From Mucilaginibacter sp. JRF (GTDB taxonomy: Bacteria > Bacteroidota > Bacteroidia > Sphingobacteriales > Sphingobacteriaceae), in the NCBI RefSeq assembly GCF_015223065.1, contig NZ_JADFBY010000014.1:1-53192 (forward strand): a DNA stretch of 53,192 nt, read 5' to 3'. Below, in pieces: positions 1-8,839 of this stretch (position 1 is the first letter of the stretch; each line of letters opens with the position of its first letter). Below the pieces are notes generated by a model. The model made no database searches. It worked only from the letters and a program-made list of their open reading frames with translations, and was not told where the DNA came from. The position numbers were made by a program, and so were the translations under genes.

Positions 1-38
1 AGGGGGATGGTGTTGCATATCGTGAGGAAAACGTGTAA
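1..38 (+). CDS. possible C-terminal tail of an upstream gene (partial)
   Basis: Frame 3 is open from the window edge and ends with TAA at 36-38, reading GDGVAYREENV before the stop. The other two forward frames give less protein-like tails. Nothing can be said about function from eleven residues. It is followed by about 50 bases before the next start, with no obvious terminator. Confidence 0.35.
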   Translation, partial: GDGVAYREENV

Positions 39-88
39 TTTTAATTAATGGCTTTTTTGTATGTTAGCGACACTTTAGCGCGTATTAC

Positions 89-769
89 ATGAAAAAAGCT
101 TTCCTCATCCTTATTGCTATAACTCTAATTTTCTCGGCCTGCAAAAAGGGTGTTGATGATTTTCCGAACACTCCCATTAATGTTGGCGGCGCAACCGACG
201 CTCCGTTTCACCCCTTTCGTGCAGGAGCTAAATGGGTATACATCGGCCGATCAGGTGTTGGTGCCCTTGCCGTTGAGGATACCCGGGTAATGATAACAAC
301 CGGCAAAACCAAAGAGATTGACGGCGATCTGTTTTATGAAATTACCACCACTCGCCCTACCATAAGCGCAACAGGCTATCTGGGTTACAACAATGGCTTA
401 TATGCGCAAAGAGCCGACAACGCTTTATACAATGCAGATACCATGCAGCCAATTTATAACGATAATTATGAAGTTGGTGAACTCTATATACAACCATTTA
501 GCTACCTGAGCCAGGGGCAGATAGTTAACGCCCGCTTTAATGTAGAGCTATTAGAGATAGGCGTTACCAAAACCGTGCGCAATAAAGAATATACCGACGT
601 TGCCCACACCCGTGTTAAAATTGAAATAAAACTTGGCAACGACTGGGTATCATACTCCGGAAACGAATTTTATCTGGCCCGCGGCACAGGCATCATTCTG
701 GCTTCAGCCTACGCTTTTGATGTTGAGATAGATCGTATGGAACTGGCCAGTTACACGCCGGGTTTATAA
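89..769 (+). CDS. secreted lipoprotein of unknown function (family member 1 of 3 in window)
   Basis: A 226-residue protein with a lipoprotein signal peptide: a charged MKK start, a hydrophobic run, then lipobox FSAC with the lipidated cysteine at residue 18 followed by KKG. The mature part is a beta-rich, Trp/Tyr-containing domain with a FRAGAKWVY segment near residue 45 and a LARGTGII segment near residue 197. The same two anchors occur in the lipoproteins at 1636 and 13323 (GSEWKY/AKGVGMI and GSYWVY/VKGIGTI), so these look like paralogues. Function unknown; probably anchored in the outer membrane or periplasm. It converges on the next gene with a single base between the stop codons. Confidence 0.85.
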   Translation: MKKAFLILIAITLIFSACKKGVDDFPNTPINVGGATDAPFHPFRAGAKWVYIGRSGVGALAVEDTRVMITTGKTKEIDGDLFYEITTTRPTISATGYLGYNNGLYAQRADNALYNADTMQPIYNDNYEVGELYIQPFSYLSQGQIVNARFNVELLEIGVTKTVRNKEYTDVAHTRVKIEIKLGNDWVSYSGNEFYLARGTGIILASAYAFDVEIDRMELASYTPGL

Positions 770-770
770 C

Positions 771-1328
771 TTACTTAAGCAGCTTTTTTAGCTCATCAAC
801 ATCGGGGTATTTTATACCGACACCGATAGCTTTATATAAGGGCAGATAAGCTTTTCCATCAACGTAGTACTTATATAAACCGTCATTTGTTTGGGTTATA
901 TATATGAGCTGTTTGCCGCTGGGCTGCACTATAAAATACGAGCGAAAATCAACCTGTTTCTTAATTTTTACGGTTTCGTATTTCTCTTTTTGATTTTTCC
1001 GGACATCCTCATCTACAGGTATGGCTTTTTGATGGATAACCCTGTCTACATAAGTTTTAGTCAGGATCTGGTATAGGATCAATTGGTTTTGCCCTGAACG
1101 CGTCCACTTTTTTATAACATTATTTCCTATCGAATATTCCTCAAACTTGAAATTGGAAAGATCAAGCCGTGCATAAGGCTCAAACTTTTTAAAATCAATA
1201 TGCCTGTTATATCCTCCATGCTCCTGCATAATGATCTCCTTATCTTTTTTCAGATCATGAGCCAATTGCAGTTGCGGGCGGTGGGTCTGTAAAAACAGGA
1301 AAGGTATCAGCAGGTAGAGCCTCATCAT
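771..1328 (-). CDS. hypothetical exported protein
   Basis: A 185-residue protein with a short hydrophobic N-terminus (MMRLYLLIPFLFLQ), suggesting export or a membrane anchor, followed by a lysine-rich soluble region. No family recognised. Two adjacent ATG codons (1328 and 1325) could both be starts. It converges directly with the lipoprotein at 89-769, leaving no space for a terminator between them. Upstream is a long AT-rich gap. The mature sequence is charged and regular enough to be a real gene, and no overlapping frame offers a better one. Confidence 0.7.
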   Translation of the reverse strand: MMRLYLLIPFLFLQTHRPQLQLAHDLKKDKEIIMQEHGGYNRHIDFKKFEPYARLDLSNFKFEEYSIGNNVIKKWTRSGQNQLILYQILTKTYVDRVIHQKAIPVDEDVRKNQKEKYETVKIKKQVDFRSYFIVQPSGKQLIYITQTNDGLYKYYVDGKAYLPLYKAIGVGIKYPDVDELKKLLK

Positions 1329-1635
1329 ATTATTTATTCAGATAAAAATAATATTTTTTTTCAGACAAATTCAATACACTAAGCACCGTCAAAAATCGGC
1401 CAAAAACAGCCCGCCCATATATAGTACCATACGCGTAACGCACAACTCGAGAGCACTTTACACTAAGCAAAAAACTATATATTTTTTTTGTTACACAGTT
1501 GTAACATTCTGATATAAAACTCCGTCAATGTCTTCAAACCGGCCGAAACGGTGGCAGCGGTACCCTGCAACATACGGTCAACCAAACATTTATCAAATAA
1601 AAACAGCCCTTGGGGCAATTTAAATTTTAATCACA
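1329..1635. other. 307-bp intergenic region with an 18-bp dyad
   Basis: No convincing gene is seen. The gap separates divergent genes and should hold both promoters. At 1489-1506 there is an inverted repeat, TGTTAC-ACAGTT-GTAACA, with perfect 6-bp arms and a partly symmetric centre. It sits just after an A/T-rich tract ending TTTTTTTTG. It could be an operator for the lipoprotein at 1636, but no regulator can be named. Confidence 0.4.
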
Positions 1636-2304
1636 ATGAAAAAAGCAATCTATACACTTCTGGCCATTAGCGCCCTATTCTTCGGTTCGTGCAAAAAAGA
1701 CGATAATAACAACCCCGGCGGTGGCAGTGGTAAAGACACCTACCAACCATTTTCAGCAGGTTCTGAATGGAAATACCGCACTGAGGTTAACCTTGGCGAA
1801 GGCGAACCGTTGGTTGATACCAGCATAAATACTATGACCGCCGAAACCAAAACCATCAACAACAAAAAGTTCTACATAAGCAAATCAGTTAATGGCGGTG
1901 AAACCGAGGAAACTTACCTTGGCCTGAACAACAATGTTTACAGTACCATTATGAATGATGAAGTTGCCGGCATGGAGCTTGAATTCGCTTACCTCAACGA
2001 TTCAAAAGCGGTTAACGATAGCTGGGAAAGCCTGTTCACCATTGAAGATGAGGATGGCGACATTGAGGCACGACTTAAAACAACTATTAAGGAGAAAGGT
2101 ATATCAAAAAACGTTTTGGGCAAAAACTACAGCAACGTTATACACACCGTAGTTGAAACCGGCTTTAAGGTTGGTAACGAATGGGTTTCTATATCGCAAA
2201 TGGACTTTTATATTGCCAAAGGCGTGGGCATGATAGCCACTTACGGTTCTGTAAACAACAAGCAAGTGGCCAAAACTGAGCTAATGAGCCACAACATAAA
2301 ATAA
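1636..2304 (+). CDS. secreted lipoprotein of unknown function (family member 2)
   Basis: A 222-residue lipoprotein: signal peptide, lipobox FGSC at residues 17-20, then KKDDNNN and a Gly/Ser linker. The acidic stretch right after KK resembles the Bacteroidota surface-export signal for lipoproteins, so display on the cell surface is plausible (inference). The globular part has YQPFSAGSEWKY near residue 36 and FYIAKGVGMIAT near residue 196, matching its neighbours at 89 and 13323. No enzymatic motif is visible. Transcription appears to end at the strong stem-loop 27 bases after the stop. Confidence 0.88.
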   Translation: MKKAIYTLLAISALFFGSCKKDDNNNPGGGSGKDTYQPFSAGSEWKYRTEVNLGEGEPLVDTSINTMTAETKTINNKKFYISKSVNGGETEETYLGLNNNVYSTIMNDEVAGMELEFAYLNDSKAVNDSWESLFTIEDEDGDIEARLKTTIKEKGISKNVLGKNYSNVIHTVVETGFKVGNEWVSISQMDFYIAKGVGMIATYGSVNNKQVAKTELMSHNIK

Positions 2305-2327
2305 ATTAACCCATCTACCTGTGAAAT

Positions 2328-2364
2328 AAAAACGGAGGCATCTATTGCAGAAGCCTCCGTTTTC
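2328..2364 (+). terminator. rho-independent terminator
   Basis: Perfect 9-bp stem AACGGAGGC (2331-2339) / GCCTCCGTT (2353-2361) with a 13-base loop and flanking A and T runs. It follows the lipoprotein gene, and because the stem is flanked by A on one side and T on the other it could also serve the converging phosphatase gene. Confidence 0.8.
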
Positions 2365-2383
2365 TATTAAATTTTTAACCGGC

Positions 2384-4246
2384 CTATTTACCGGGATTAA
2401 GCAACAGCTTAACTATCTTATTAAATATTTCGATGTTTTGATAAGTGCCCAAAAACTCGTTGGAGTTAGGCCCGTAAGCAAATACCGGCACATTGATGCT
2501 GGTATGGTCATTAGTACTAAAGTTACCTAACACACGCCCCTCAGCAGTTGAGGCATCCAGTAAACTCAGGCCGCCGGTTTCATGGTCGGCAGTTACTATA
2601 ACCAATGTTTCGCCATTTTGATCGGCAAACTTTAAAGCTTCGCCTACGGTGCGGTCAAAGTCGAGCATTTCGGTCACCAGGAAAGGCAGATCATTAGCAT
2701 GGCCACCATGATCTATCTGTGCGCCCTCGGCCATAATAAAAAACCCATTTTTATTGGTTGATAGTAAGCGTATAGTTTCCTTTAACGACCGGCTCAGCAT
2801 ATCACCTCTACCCTTAATTACCGGGCGGGTTTCGGCATCGGCCAATAATACTACCTGTTTGCCCTGTTGTTGCTTTTGCAAAGCAGTAAGCGTGGTATCA
2901 ACATTATAACCTTTAGCTTTCAGCTTTTGCATCAGCGATGCATCCGGGTTATTGAAAAAGCTTTTTTGGTTAGAACCTATCAATACATCAACATTACTTG
3001 TAAGCAAATCGGCAGCTATAGCGGTTGAGTTTGTACGCTCAATGTTATGGGCATAAAATGCAGCCGGGGTAGCATCGGTAATATCAGCACAGCTAATGAT
3101 GCCGCTCTTTATTTTTTTAGCGGCCAGCGTATCGGGTATGCGGGTTAAGGCCTGCCCTGTCGGGTTCATACTTATGTAACGGTTGTTAGTTTTATGGCCG
3201 GTTGCCATGGCAGTAGCTCCCGCGGCCGAATCGGTATTATCAGAATTAGCCGCCCTTGTTTGCGAAAAACCACTGTAGCGGCATTGCAGCAAATTTAACT
3301 GACCATGGTTAGCCGTTAAGCCCGATTGTATCTGCGCCAAACCCATGCCATCGCCAATAAGCAGAATGATGTTCTTTACCGGCTTGCGTATACCATCAAC
3401 CTTATAGGTTGGTGTATATATAGGGTGTGGTTTGGGGTTGATGAATTCCAGTTTATGGCGATTAGCCAAAAAATCGTGCAGTTGCTGCGGGTGATCGGTA
3501 TTTATCCAATCGGCACCCAGCTTTTGCAGTTGTATCCAGGTGTTGGGGCTATCCTGCGTTGCCCAAAAGCGAAAGGGCTTGCCTTTGCTGTGCGCGGCGT
3601 TTATCATACCGCTTAGCTTTAATGAATCGGGGCGGGTAAGTACACCTTTGCCGTTCCATTCGGTATAGCTGCCCAGCTCGTCGCTTATCATGGCCACATG
3701 CTTTAGCTGCGCATCGGTATAATTGATGTTCGGGCGACCATCGAAATAAATATAGGCCGGGTATTTATCAAACTCTGCCGGGGCGGGCATATCACCGCTC
3801 AGTACTATTTTTACGGTGTGTTTGTTGTTGGATTGAAATACATCCTTATAAGGCTCCAACTCCTTTATCAGCGCGGGAATAACATGCGCTTTATCCTCCT
3901 TAATATCAACCACCAGTTGCAGGTTCAGTGTTGAATCAGCATACGGGCGACCACCATTTTTGCGAAACAAAGCGGCAAGTGGCTTCACGTACAACTCGGC
4001 AAGGGTACGGCCTTCTTCGATCTCCTTACGCTCATGCGCTACGTATAATTTATTGTTCAGATAAAAAACATCAGCCTCGATAGAGCCTGCCTGCGCATAG
4101 TAGGCTTGCTGAAAGGGGATGTTTTGCTTATAATCGTTATGGCTGTGAGCCTTGTTTATGGCAGCGTTTTGCGCTAATGATGTCGCGGCGGCAAACAACA
4201 ACGGGGTTATGAGGCCTGCCGAACGTTTTAGAGTAGAGTACTTCAT
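2384..4246 (-). CDS. bifunctional GDPD/PI-PLC-like and alkaline phosphatase fusion, exported
   Basis: About 620 residues with a signal peptide ending near AATSLAQ. Residues 30-260 are a TIM-barrel phosphodiesterase-like domain (AHSHNDY, then SIEADV, AHE and VVDIKED), resembling glycerophosphodiesterases/PI-PLC-like proteins. Residues 288-615 are a PhoA-type alkaline phosphatase: metal site LIGDGMG with D299, nucleophile region DNTDSAAGATAMATG with S340, then DHGGHAND and ADHETGG. Together the halves could open a phosphodiester and release phosphate from it in the periplasm (inference). The ATG at 4246 is chosen because it begins the signal peptide; the codon at 4258 is only TTG. A TAGCTTTG box at 4263-4256 fits a -7 element but would leave almost no leader. 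Confidence 0.92.
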   Translation of the reverse strand: MKYSTLKRSAGLITPLLFAAATSLAQNAAINKAHSHNDYKQNIPFQQAYYAQAGSIEADVFYLNNKLYVAHERKEIEEGRTLAELYVKPLAALFRKNGGRPYADSTLNLQLVVDIKEDKAHVIPALIKELEPYKDVFQSNNKHTVKIVLSGDMPAPAEFDKYPAYIYFDGRPNINYTDAQLKHVAMISDELGSYTEWNGKGVLTRPDSLKLSGMINAAHSKGKPFRFWATQDSPNTWIQLQKLGADWINTDHPQQLHDFLANRHKLEFINPKPHPIYTPTYKVDGIRKPVKNIILLIGDGMGLAQIQSGLTANHGQLNLLQCRYSGFSQTRAANSDNTDSAAGATAMATGHKTNNRYISMNPTGQALTRIPDTLAAKKIKSGIISCADITDATPAAFYAHNIERTNSTAIAADLLTSNVDVLIGSNQKSFFNNPDASLMQKLKAKGYNVDTTLTALQKQQQGKQVVLLADAETRPVIKGRGDMLSRSLKETIRLLSTNKNGFFIMAEGAQIDHGGHANDLPFLVTEMLDFDRTVGEALKFADQNGETLVIVTADHETGGLSLLDASTAEGRVLGNFSTNDHTSINVPVFAYGPNSNEFLGTYQNIEIFNKIVKLLLNPGK

Positions 4247-4274
4247 AATAAGGCGCAAAGCTAAATTGCCTAAG

Positions 4275-4315
4275 TAAAGTGATTGTTAGCTTTTGATGAA
4301 CTAACAATCACCTTA
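4275..4315 (-). terminator. terminator between DUF1080 gene and phosphatase gene
   Basis: Perfect 11-bp stem GTGATTGTTAG (4279-4289) / CTAACAATCAC (4301-4311) with an 11-base loop, followed on the minus strand by TTTACTT. It sits 10 bases after the stop of the DUF1080 gene and about 30 bases before the phosphatase start, so those two genes are probably not one simple operon. Confidence 0.65.
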
Positions 4316-4321
4316 ATATAT

Positions 4322-5698
4322 TTACAGGTTGCGTAACTTGATATTGCGGAAGCTTACCGAGTTACCATGATCCTGCAACAGGATGTGGCCCTGCGGTGCT
4401 TCGCCAAAGTTTGGCCATACCTTGTATTTACTTAACGCCACCAGGTCTTTAAACTCCTTTGAGCCACGATCGTACTCTAAAACCTTTACCCCGTTAAGGT
4501 AATGCTCCACATGGTTATTAGGGTATACCACTACCCTGCCAATGTTCCATTTGCCTATGGCGTGTATATAACGTGGTTGTTTTTTAGCCGTGATCAAATC
4601 GTATAATGAACCCAGCGTGCGGTTACCGTCCCTGCCCAGTTTGGCATCGGGGTGACGTTCGTCATCAAGCACCTGAAACTCCAGACCAATGGCCGAGCCC
4701 TGCGTTTTTTCATCCAGCGTAACAAAGTATTTAACGCCACTGTTAGCACCCTCGGTCAGCCTGAACTCAAACGACAGATCGAAAGCCTTGTACTGCCCGT
4801 CGCTCACAATATCGCCGCCATTGGTTGACTCGGCACCGTTTGATGGCTCCACGCTGATCAATCCATTGCTGATATTCCACCCTTTGGCCGGGAATGCCGT
4901 ACCACGGGCGCTGTGCCAGCCTTTATTGGTTTTACCATCAAACAACAGTTGCCAGCCGTTTTGCTTCTCAGCAGCTACCAGGGTATTTGGTGTAAGGTTA
5001 ACTACATATATATCCTTATTAAATGGCTCAGGCTTTAGGCCTGTAGTTTTTATCTGGATGTTTTTGAACCATATTTTTTTGTCGGCTTCCTCCGGCTTGC
5101 TTACCGCGTGCACTTGCAGGCCTATAAAACCTTTGGCATCTACCGTATCAACTACGTAAGCCATCGGCACACCATTTATCCAGGTTTTCATTTGGTTGCC
5201 AATACACTCTATTTTAATATGATTGTACTCGCCTGTTTTAAAAGTGCCTTTAGCTTTGGCGTTCAAGTCCATCGGGTAAAGCCAGTCGCGCCTGCCCTCG
5301 TCATAAATACCACCCGCCCATGCACGCGGCGATGGATCGAACTCGCATTGGCGACCGTACACCCTGCCCTTACCGTTATTCGCCGCGGCATCAAAGTGGC
5401 TGCGGGTTTGCACACCCGAGTTGCTGATATCGCTCTCCAGCTTGGCATCCAGCTCTAAAACAAAATCGCCGTACTCTTTTTCGGTAACTAAAAAGGTATT
5501 GCCGCTGCCGGTTACGGTTGTGCCTTGTATGGCGCCGTCAACCACCTTATAGTCGGCGGTACCGGCAAGGCGTTTCCAGCCGTTGAGGGTTTTGCCATCA
5601 AACAGGCTTACATATCCTTTTTTTGTTTGTGCTGATGCTGCTCCGGCCAATAGGGTACCGGCAATAACGAGTGATAATACTTTGCGGGTTGTTTTCAT
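4322..5698 (-). CDS. two-domain DUF1080 (3-keto-disaccharide hydrolase family) protein
   Basis: A 458-residue exported protein with a signal peptide ending GAASAQ. It holds two copies of the concanavalin-like DUF1080 fold: residues about 28-218 (GYVSLFDGKTLNGW, later FVLELDAKLE and NSGVQTRS) and about 245-458 (GWQLLFDGKTNKGW, later LSFEFRLTEGANSGVKYFV). Members of this family have been linked to hydrolysis of 3-keto-glycosides. The duplication suggests one catalytic and one binding half, but I cannot tell which. Likely periplasmic. Polysaccharide or glycoside breakdown is inferred from family only; no transporter or SusCD pair is adjacent. Confidence 0.9.
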   Translation of the reverse strand: MKTTRKVLSLVIAGTLLAGAASAQTKKGYVSLFDGKTLNGWKRLAGTADYKVVDGAIQGTTVTGSGNTFLVTEKEYGDFVLELDAKLESDISNSGVQTRSHFDAAANNGKGRVYGRQCEFDPSPRAWAGGIYDEGRRDWLYPMDLNAKAKGTFKTGEYNHIKIECIGNQMKTWINGVPMAYVVDTVDAKGFIGLQVHAVSKPEEADKKIWFKNIQIKTTGLKPEPFNKDIYVVNLTPNTLVAAEKQNGWQLLFDGKTNKGWHSARGTAFPAKGWNISNGLISVEPSNGAESTNGGDIVSDGQYKAFDLSFEFRLTEGANSGVKYFVTLDEKTQGSAIGLEFQVLDDERHPDAKLGRDGNRTLGSLYDLITAKKQPRYIHAIGKWNIGRVVVYPNNHVEHYLNGVKVLEYDRGSKEFKDLVALSKYKVWPNFGEAPQGHILLQDHGNSVSFRNIKLRNL

Positions 5699-5890
5699 AT
5701 AACAGGTTGATAGAAAATTTAAGTTTGCCGCACTAAGTGCTTTGTTTATAACTGGCTAAGTAAACTTAAAAGTAAATATAGCCAAACAGCCCATTACCTG
5801 TGTAACATTTTGGCTATTCGTGGCATCTTAGCTTCGATAATTAATGTTCGTGTTAACCCAATTACCGGTTGCAGGGCTTTATTAATATTT

Positions 5891-5898
5891 TAAATTTG
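5891..5898 (+). promoter_or_regulatory. candidate -7 element of a Bacteroidota sigma-A promoter
   Basis: TAAATTTG matches the Bacteroidota -7 consensus TAnnTTTG, with a TTG at 5867-5869 in about the right place for the -33 box. Transcription would start near 5905. That lies downstream of an alternative ATG at 5869 and so favours the ATG at 5920. Confidence 0.45.
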
Positions 5899-5919
5899 CG
5901 TTTTAACAACCTCATTAAC

Positions 5920-8400
5920 ATGAAAAAAATGCTGATTGCAGAGGCACTCCTAATGGCCACCTGCATTGTACCGGCCATGGCTCAGCAAAAACCGGCCGAT
6001 GACCCTCAATTCAAGATCTACCGCGAAACTGTAGCCAAGGTGAACGATTTGGTGCACACCAAACTCGACGTGCGTTTTGATTACAAAAAACGTTACCTAT
6101 ACGGCAAGGAGTGGATCACCCTGAAGCCTCACTTTTACGCTACCGACAGCCTGCGCCTGGATTCTAAGGGGATGGATATCAAAAACATTTCGGTTGTTAA
6201 GAACGGCAAGAACGTGCCGCTTAAATTTACTTATGATAGCCTGAGCTTAGCTATTAAGTTGGATAAGTTTTATCGTAACAACGAAACCTACGTGGTATAC
6301 CTTGATTATACCGCCAAGCCCGATGAACTGAAAGCCGAAGGTAGCGCGGCCATCAGCGATGCTAAAGGTTTATACTTTATTAACCCCGACGGTACCGAGA
6401 AGGACAAGCCGACACAAATATGGACGCAAGGCGAAACCGAAGCATCATCAGCATGGTTCCCTACCATTGATAAGCCGAACCAAAAAACTACCCAGGAGAT
6501 CAGCATGACGGTACCGGCTAAGTACGTTACCCTATCGAACGGTCGTTTAGCCGCGCAAAAAACCAATGCCGACGGTACCCGTACCGATACCTGGAAAATG
6601 GAATTGCCACACTCGCCATACCTGTTTATGATGGCCGTTGGTGATTTTAAGATATATAAAGATAAATGGCGTAACAAAGAGGTTAGCTACTACCTGGAGC
6701 CTAAATATGCCCCGTACGCTAAAGAGATATTCGGCTTTACACCGGAGGCGATAGAATTTTTCTCAAACAAACTGGGTGTTGATTACCCCTGGAACAAATA
6801 CGCGCAGATAGTGGTACGTGATTACGTAAGCGGCGCGATGGAGAACACCAGCGCTACCCTGCATGGCGAATATGTACAGGCTACCCCGCGCGAGTTGCTG
6901 GATGCCGAGTATGATGCCGGCCGTAGCACTATTGTACACGAATTATTCCACCAGTGGTTTGGCGATTATGTTACTGCCGAAAGCTGGAGCAACCTTACCG
7001 TTAACGAATCGTTCGCTGACTTTAGCGAAACCATGTGGGCCGAATACAAATACGGTAAGGACGAAGGCGGCGCGCATATTTATGAGAACCTGCAAAGCTA
7101 CCTGCGCAGCGGCGATGCCAAAACCAAAAACCTGGTACGCTTTCATTACCATGATAAAGAGGACGTGTTCGACGTAGTTACCTACCAAAAAGGTGGCACC
7201 ATATTGAACTACCTGCGTAACTATTTAGGTGAGGATGCTTTTTACAAAGGCCTTAGCATTTATCTTAAAACCAATGCCTTTAAAAATGGCGAAGCTCACC
7301 AACTGCGTTTAGCCCTTGAAGAAGCCAGCGGCCGCGACCTTAACTGGTTTTTTAACGAGTGGTACTTCAATGCTGGTCACCCGGTGCTTGATATTGCCTA
7401 TAAATGGGATGATGCCACCAAAACACAAACCGTTTACGTAAACCAAACCCAAACCGGCGATGCCTTTATTTTACCTATAGCGGTTGATATTTACGCGGGT
7501 GGTAAAAAAGAGCGCCACAAAGTATGGTTACGCAACAAGGCCGATACCTTAACCTTTAAGGTTGCCTCAAAACCTGACCTGGTGAATGTGGACGGCGATA
7601 AAGTATTACCGGCTAAAAAGACAGATAAAAAATCGTTAGAGGAGTTCGCTTTCCAATATGCTAACGCGCCTTTATTCCTTGACCGCTTGGAGGCTATTGA
7701 AGCTGCCGCGCCTGCACAAGGCGACAAGAACGCGCAAAAGATAATCATAGCCGCGTTGAAGGATAAATACTATGGCCTGCGTATCAAAGCCATTACATCA
7801 GCCAATATGGCCAGCGATGAGGTGCGCAACGCCGCTCAACCTATACTGATGGATATTGCCCGTAATGATAAAAACAACAACGTTCGCGCGGCAGCCATCA
7901 ACGTGTTGGGTAAACTGAAAGCATCAGGCATGATCAAGATATTCCAGGATGGTTTGCAAAGCCAATCGTACGCGGTACAAGGTGCATCATTAAACGCCCT
8001 GGCCCAGCTTGAGCCTGCCGAAGCATTAACCAAAGCTAAAAGTTTGGAGAAAGACAGCAAAGGCGCTTTAACAACTGCTATCATCACCGCATACTCAACC
8101 GCCGGTGGCGATGCTGAATGGCCTTACGTTTACGAGAAATTCAAAGCTTCCGGCCCGCAAGCCCAGTTCAACTCGGCACAAAAATTTGCCGATATGGCCG
8201 GTCGTATTAAAAACCCTGCTTATACACAACAAGGTATTGAGGTGTTGAAGGACTTGGGTGTGAAATACAAAAAGTACGGTATAGCGCCTTACATTGTTAC
8301 CACCATCACCAACATCAAAACAAAACGCACCGAACTGAAGGATGACGCATCAGTAAAAGCTGCTGATGACGCCATTAAAGCGGTAAATGATGCAAAGTAA
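5920..8400 (+). CDS. M1 family zinc aminopeptidase with C-terminal HEAT-like repeats
   Basis: 826 residues from the ATG at 5920. This start gives a standard signal peptide (MKKML to PAMAQ) and agrees with the promoter box; an in-frame ATG at 5869 would prepend 17 residues without signal character. The gluzincin active site is intact: GAMEN at 305-309, HELFHQW with H340 and H344 as zinc ligands, and NESF with E363 as the third ligand. After the catalytic and beta-sandwich domains, residues from about 590 form helical HEAT-type repeats. Role: trimming N-terminal residues from peptides, probably in the periplasm. A terminator follows. Confidence 0.95.
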   Translation: MKKMLIAEALLMATCIVPAMAQQKPADDPQFKIYRETVAKVNDLVHTKLDVRFDYKKRYLYGKEWITLKPHFYATDSLRLDSKGMDIKNISVVKNGKNVPLKFTYDSLSLAIKLDKFYRNNETYVVYLDYTAKPDELKAEGSAAISDAKGLYFINPDGTEKDKPTQIWTQGETEASSAWFPTIDKPNQKTTQEISMTVPAKYVTLSNGRLAAQKTNADGTRTDTWKMELPHSPYLFMMAVGDFKIYKDKWRNKEVSYYLEPKYAPYAKEIFGFTPEAIEFFSNKLGVDYPWNKYAQIVVRDYVSGAMENTSATLHGEYVQATPRELLDAEYDAGRSTIVHELFHQWFGDYVTAESWSNLTVNESFADFSETMWAEYKYGKDEGGAHIYENLQSYLRSGDAKTKNLVRFHYHDKEDVFDVVTYQKGGTILNYLRNYLGEDAFYKGLSIYLKTNAFKNGEAHQLRLALEEASGRDLNWFFNEWYFNAGHPVLDIAYKWDDATKTQTVYVNQTQTGDAFILPIAVDIYAGGKKERHKVWLRNKADTLTFKVASKPDLVNVDGDKVLPAKKTDKKSLEEFAFQYANAPLFLDRLEAIEAAAPAQGDKNAQKIIIAALKDKYYGLRIKAITSANMASDEVRNAAQPILMDIARNDKNNNVRAAAINVLGKLKASGMIKIFQDGLQSQSYAVQGASLNALAQLEPAEALTKAKSLEKDSKGALTTAIITAYSTAGGDAEWPYVYEKFKASGPQAQFNSAQKFADMAGRIKNPAYTQQGIEVLKDLGVKYKKYGIAPYIVTTITNIKTKRTELKDDASVKAADDAIKAVNDAK

Positions 8401-8426
8401 TTAAACCTTTTTTGCAACAATAAGTC

Positions 8427-8465
8427 TAAAGGGTTGTCTGTATTATACAGGCAGCCCTTTTTTAT
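8427..8465 (+). terminator. rho-independent terminator of the aminopeptidase gene
   Basis: Stem-loop AAGGGTTGTCTGTA / TACAGGCAGCCCTT with two mismatched or wobble positions and a short loop, ending in TTTTTT. It begins about 28 bases after the stop codon. Confidence 0.7.
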
Positions 8466-8485
8466 TTACAAACCGACTTATTACC

Positions 8486-8839
8486 ATGAAAAAAATCGCC
8501 TTTATCATTCTGTTCTCCGCAGTATTTGGTTATGTAAAAGCGCAAAATACCGCTTTAATAATGCCACAGGTAAAAACATTCGACCAGCAAAGAAACGACA
8601 GACTATTTCATGTAGATAGCCTAAATGCGAAAAAATACCGGGATGGGATTTTGAGAGTTGAAGTTAAACCATCCGATATAATTATTCAAAGCCGCATGCC
8701 TGTATCAAAACCGCAGGGCTTTAACAGCAAAACACCGGTTGCGGGCAAAGGCAGCTCAACAGCGGGTTATAATATGCCGATAAAAAGGGTACAGATCATC
8801 AATCCTGATACGGCGAGAAGAGCAAAGGTTAATCCTTAA
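8486..8839 (+). CDS. small exported hypothetical protein
   Basis: 117 residues with a clear signal peptide (MKKIAFIILF to YVKAQ). The mature region is short, basic and low in hydrophobic residues, with a Gly/Ser/Thr-rich stretch near the middle; no family recognised. It starts about 20 bases after the aminopeptidase terminator. Its last 11 bases overlap the end of the converging gene at 8829-9629, so both genes are read to the very end without an intervening terminator. Confidence 0.65.
   Translation: MKKIAFIILFSAVFGYVKAQNTALIMPQVKTFDQQRNDRLFHVDSLNAKKYRDGILRVEVKPSDIIIQSRMPVSKPQGFNSKTPVAGKGSSTAGYNMPIKRVQIINPDTARRAKVNP

Noticed and set aside
5869..5919. Upstream in-frame ATG for the M1 aminopeptidase
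   Set aside because: It would put 17 residues without signal-peptide character before a normal signal peptide, and a good -7 box lies downstream of it.
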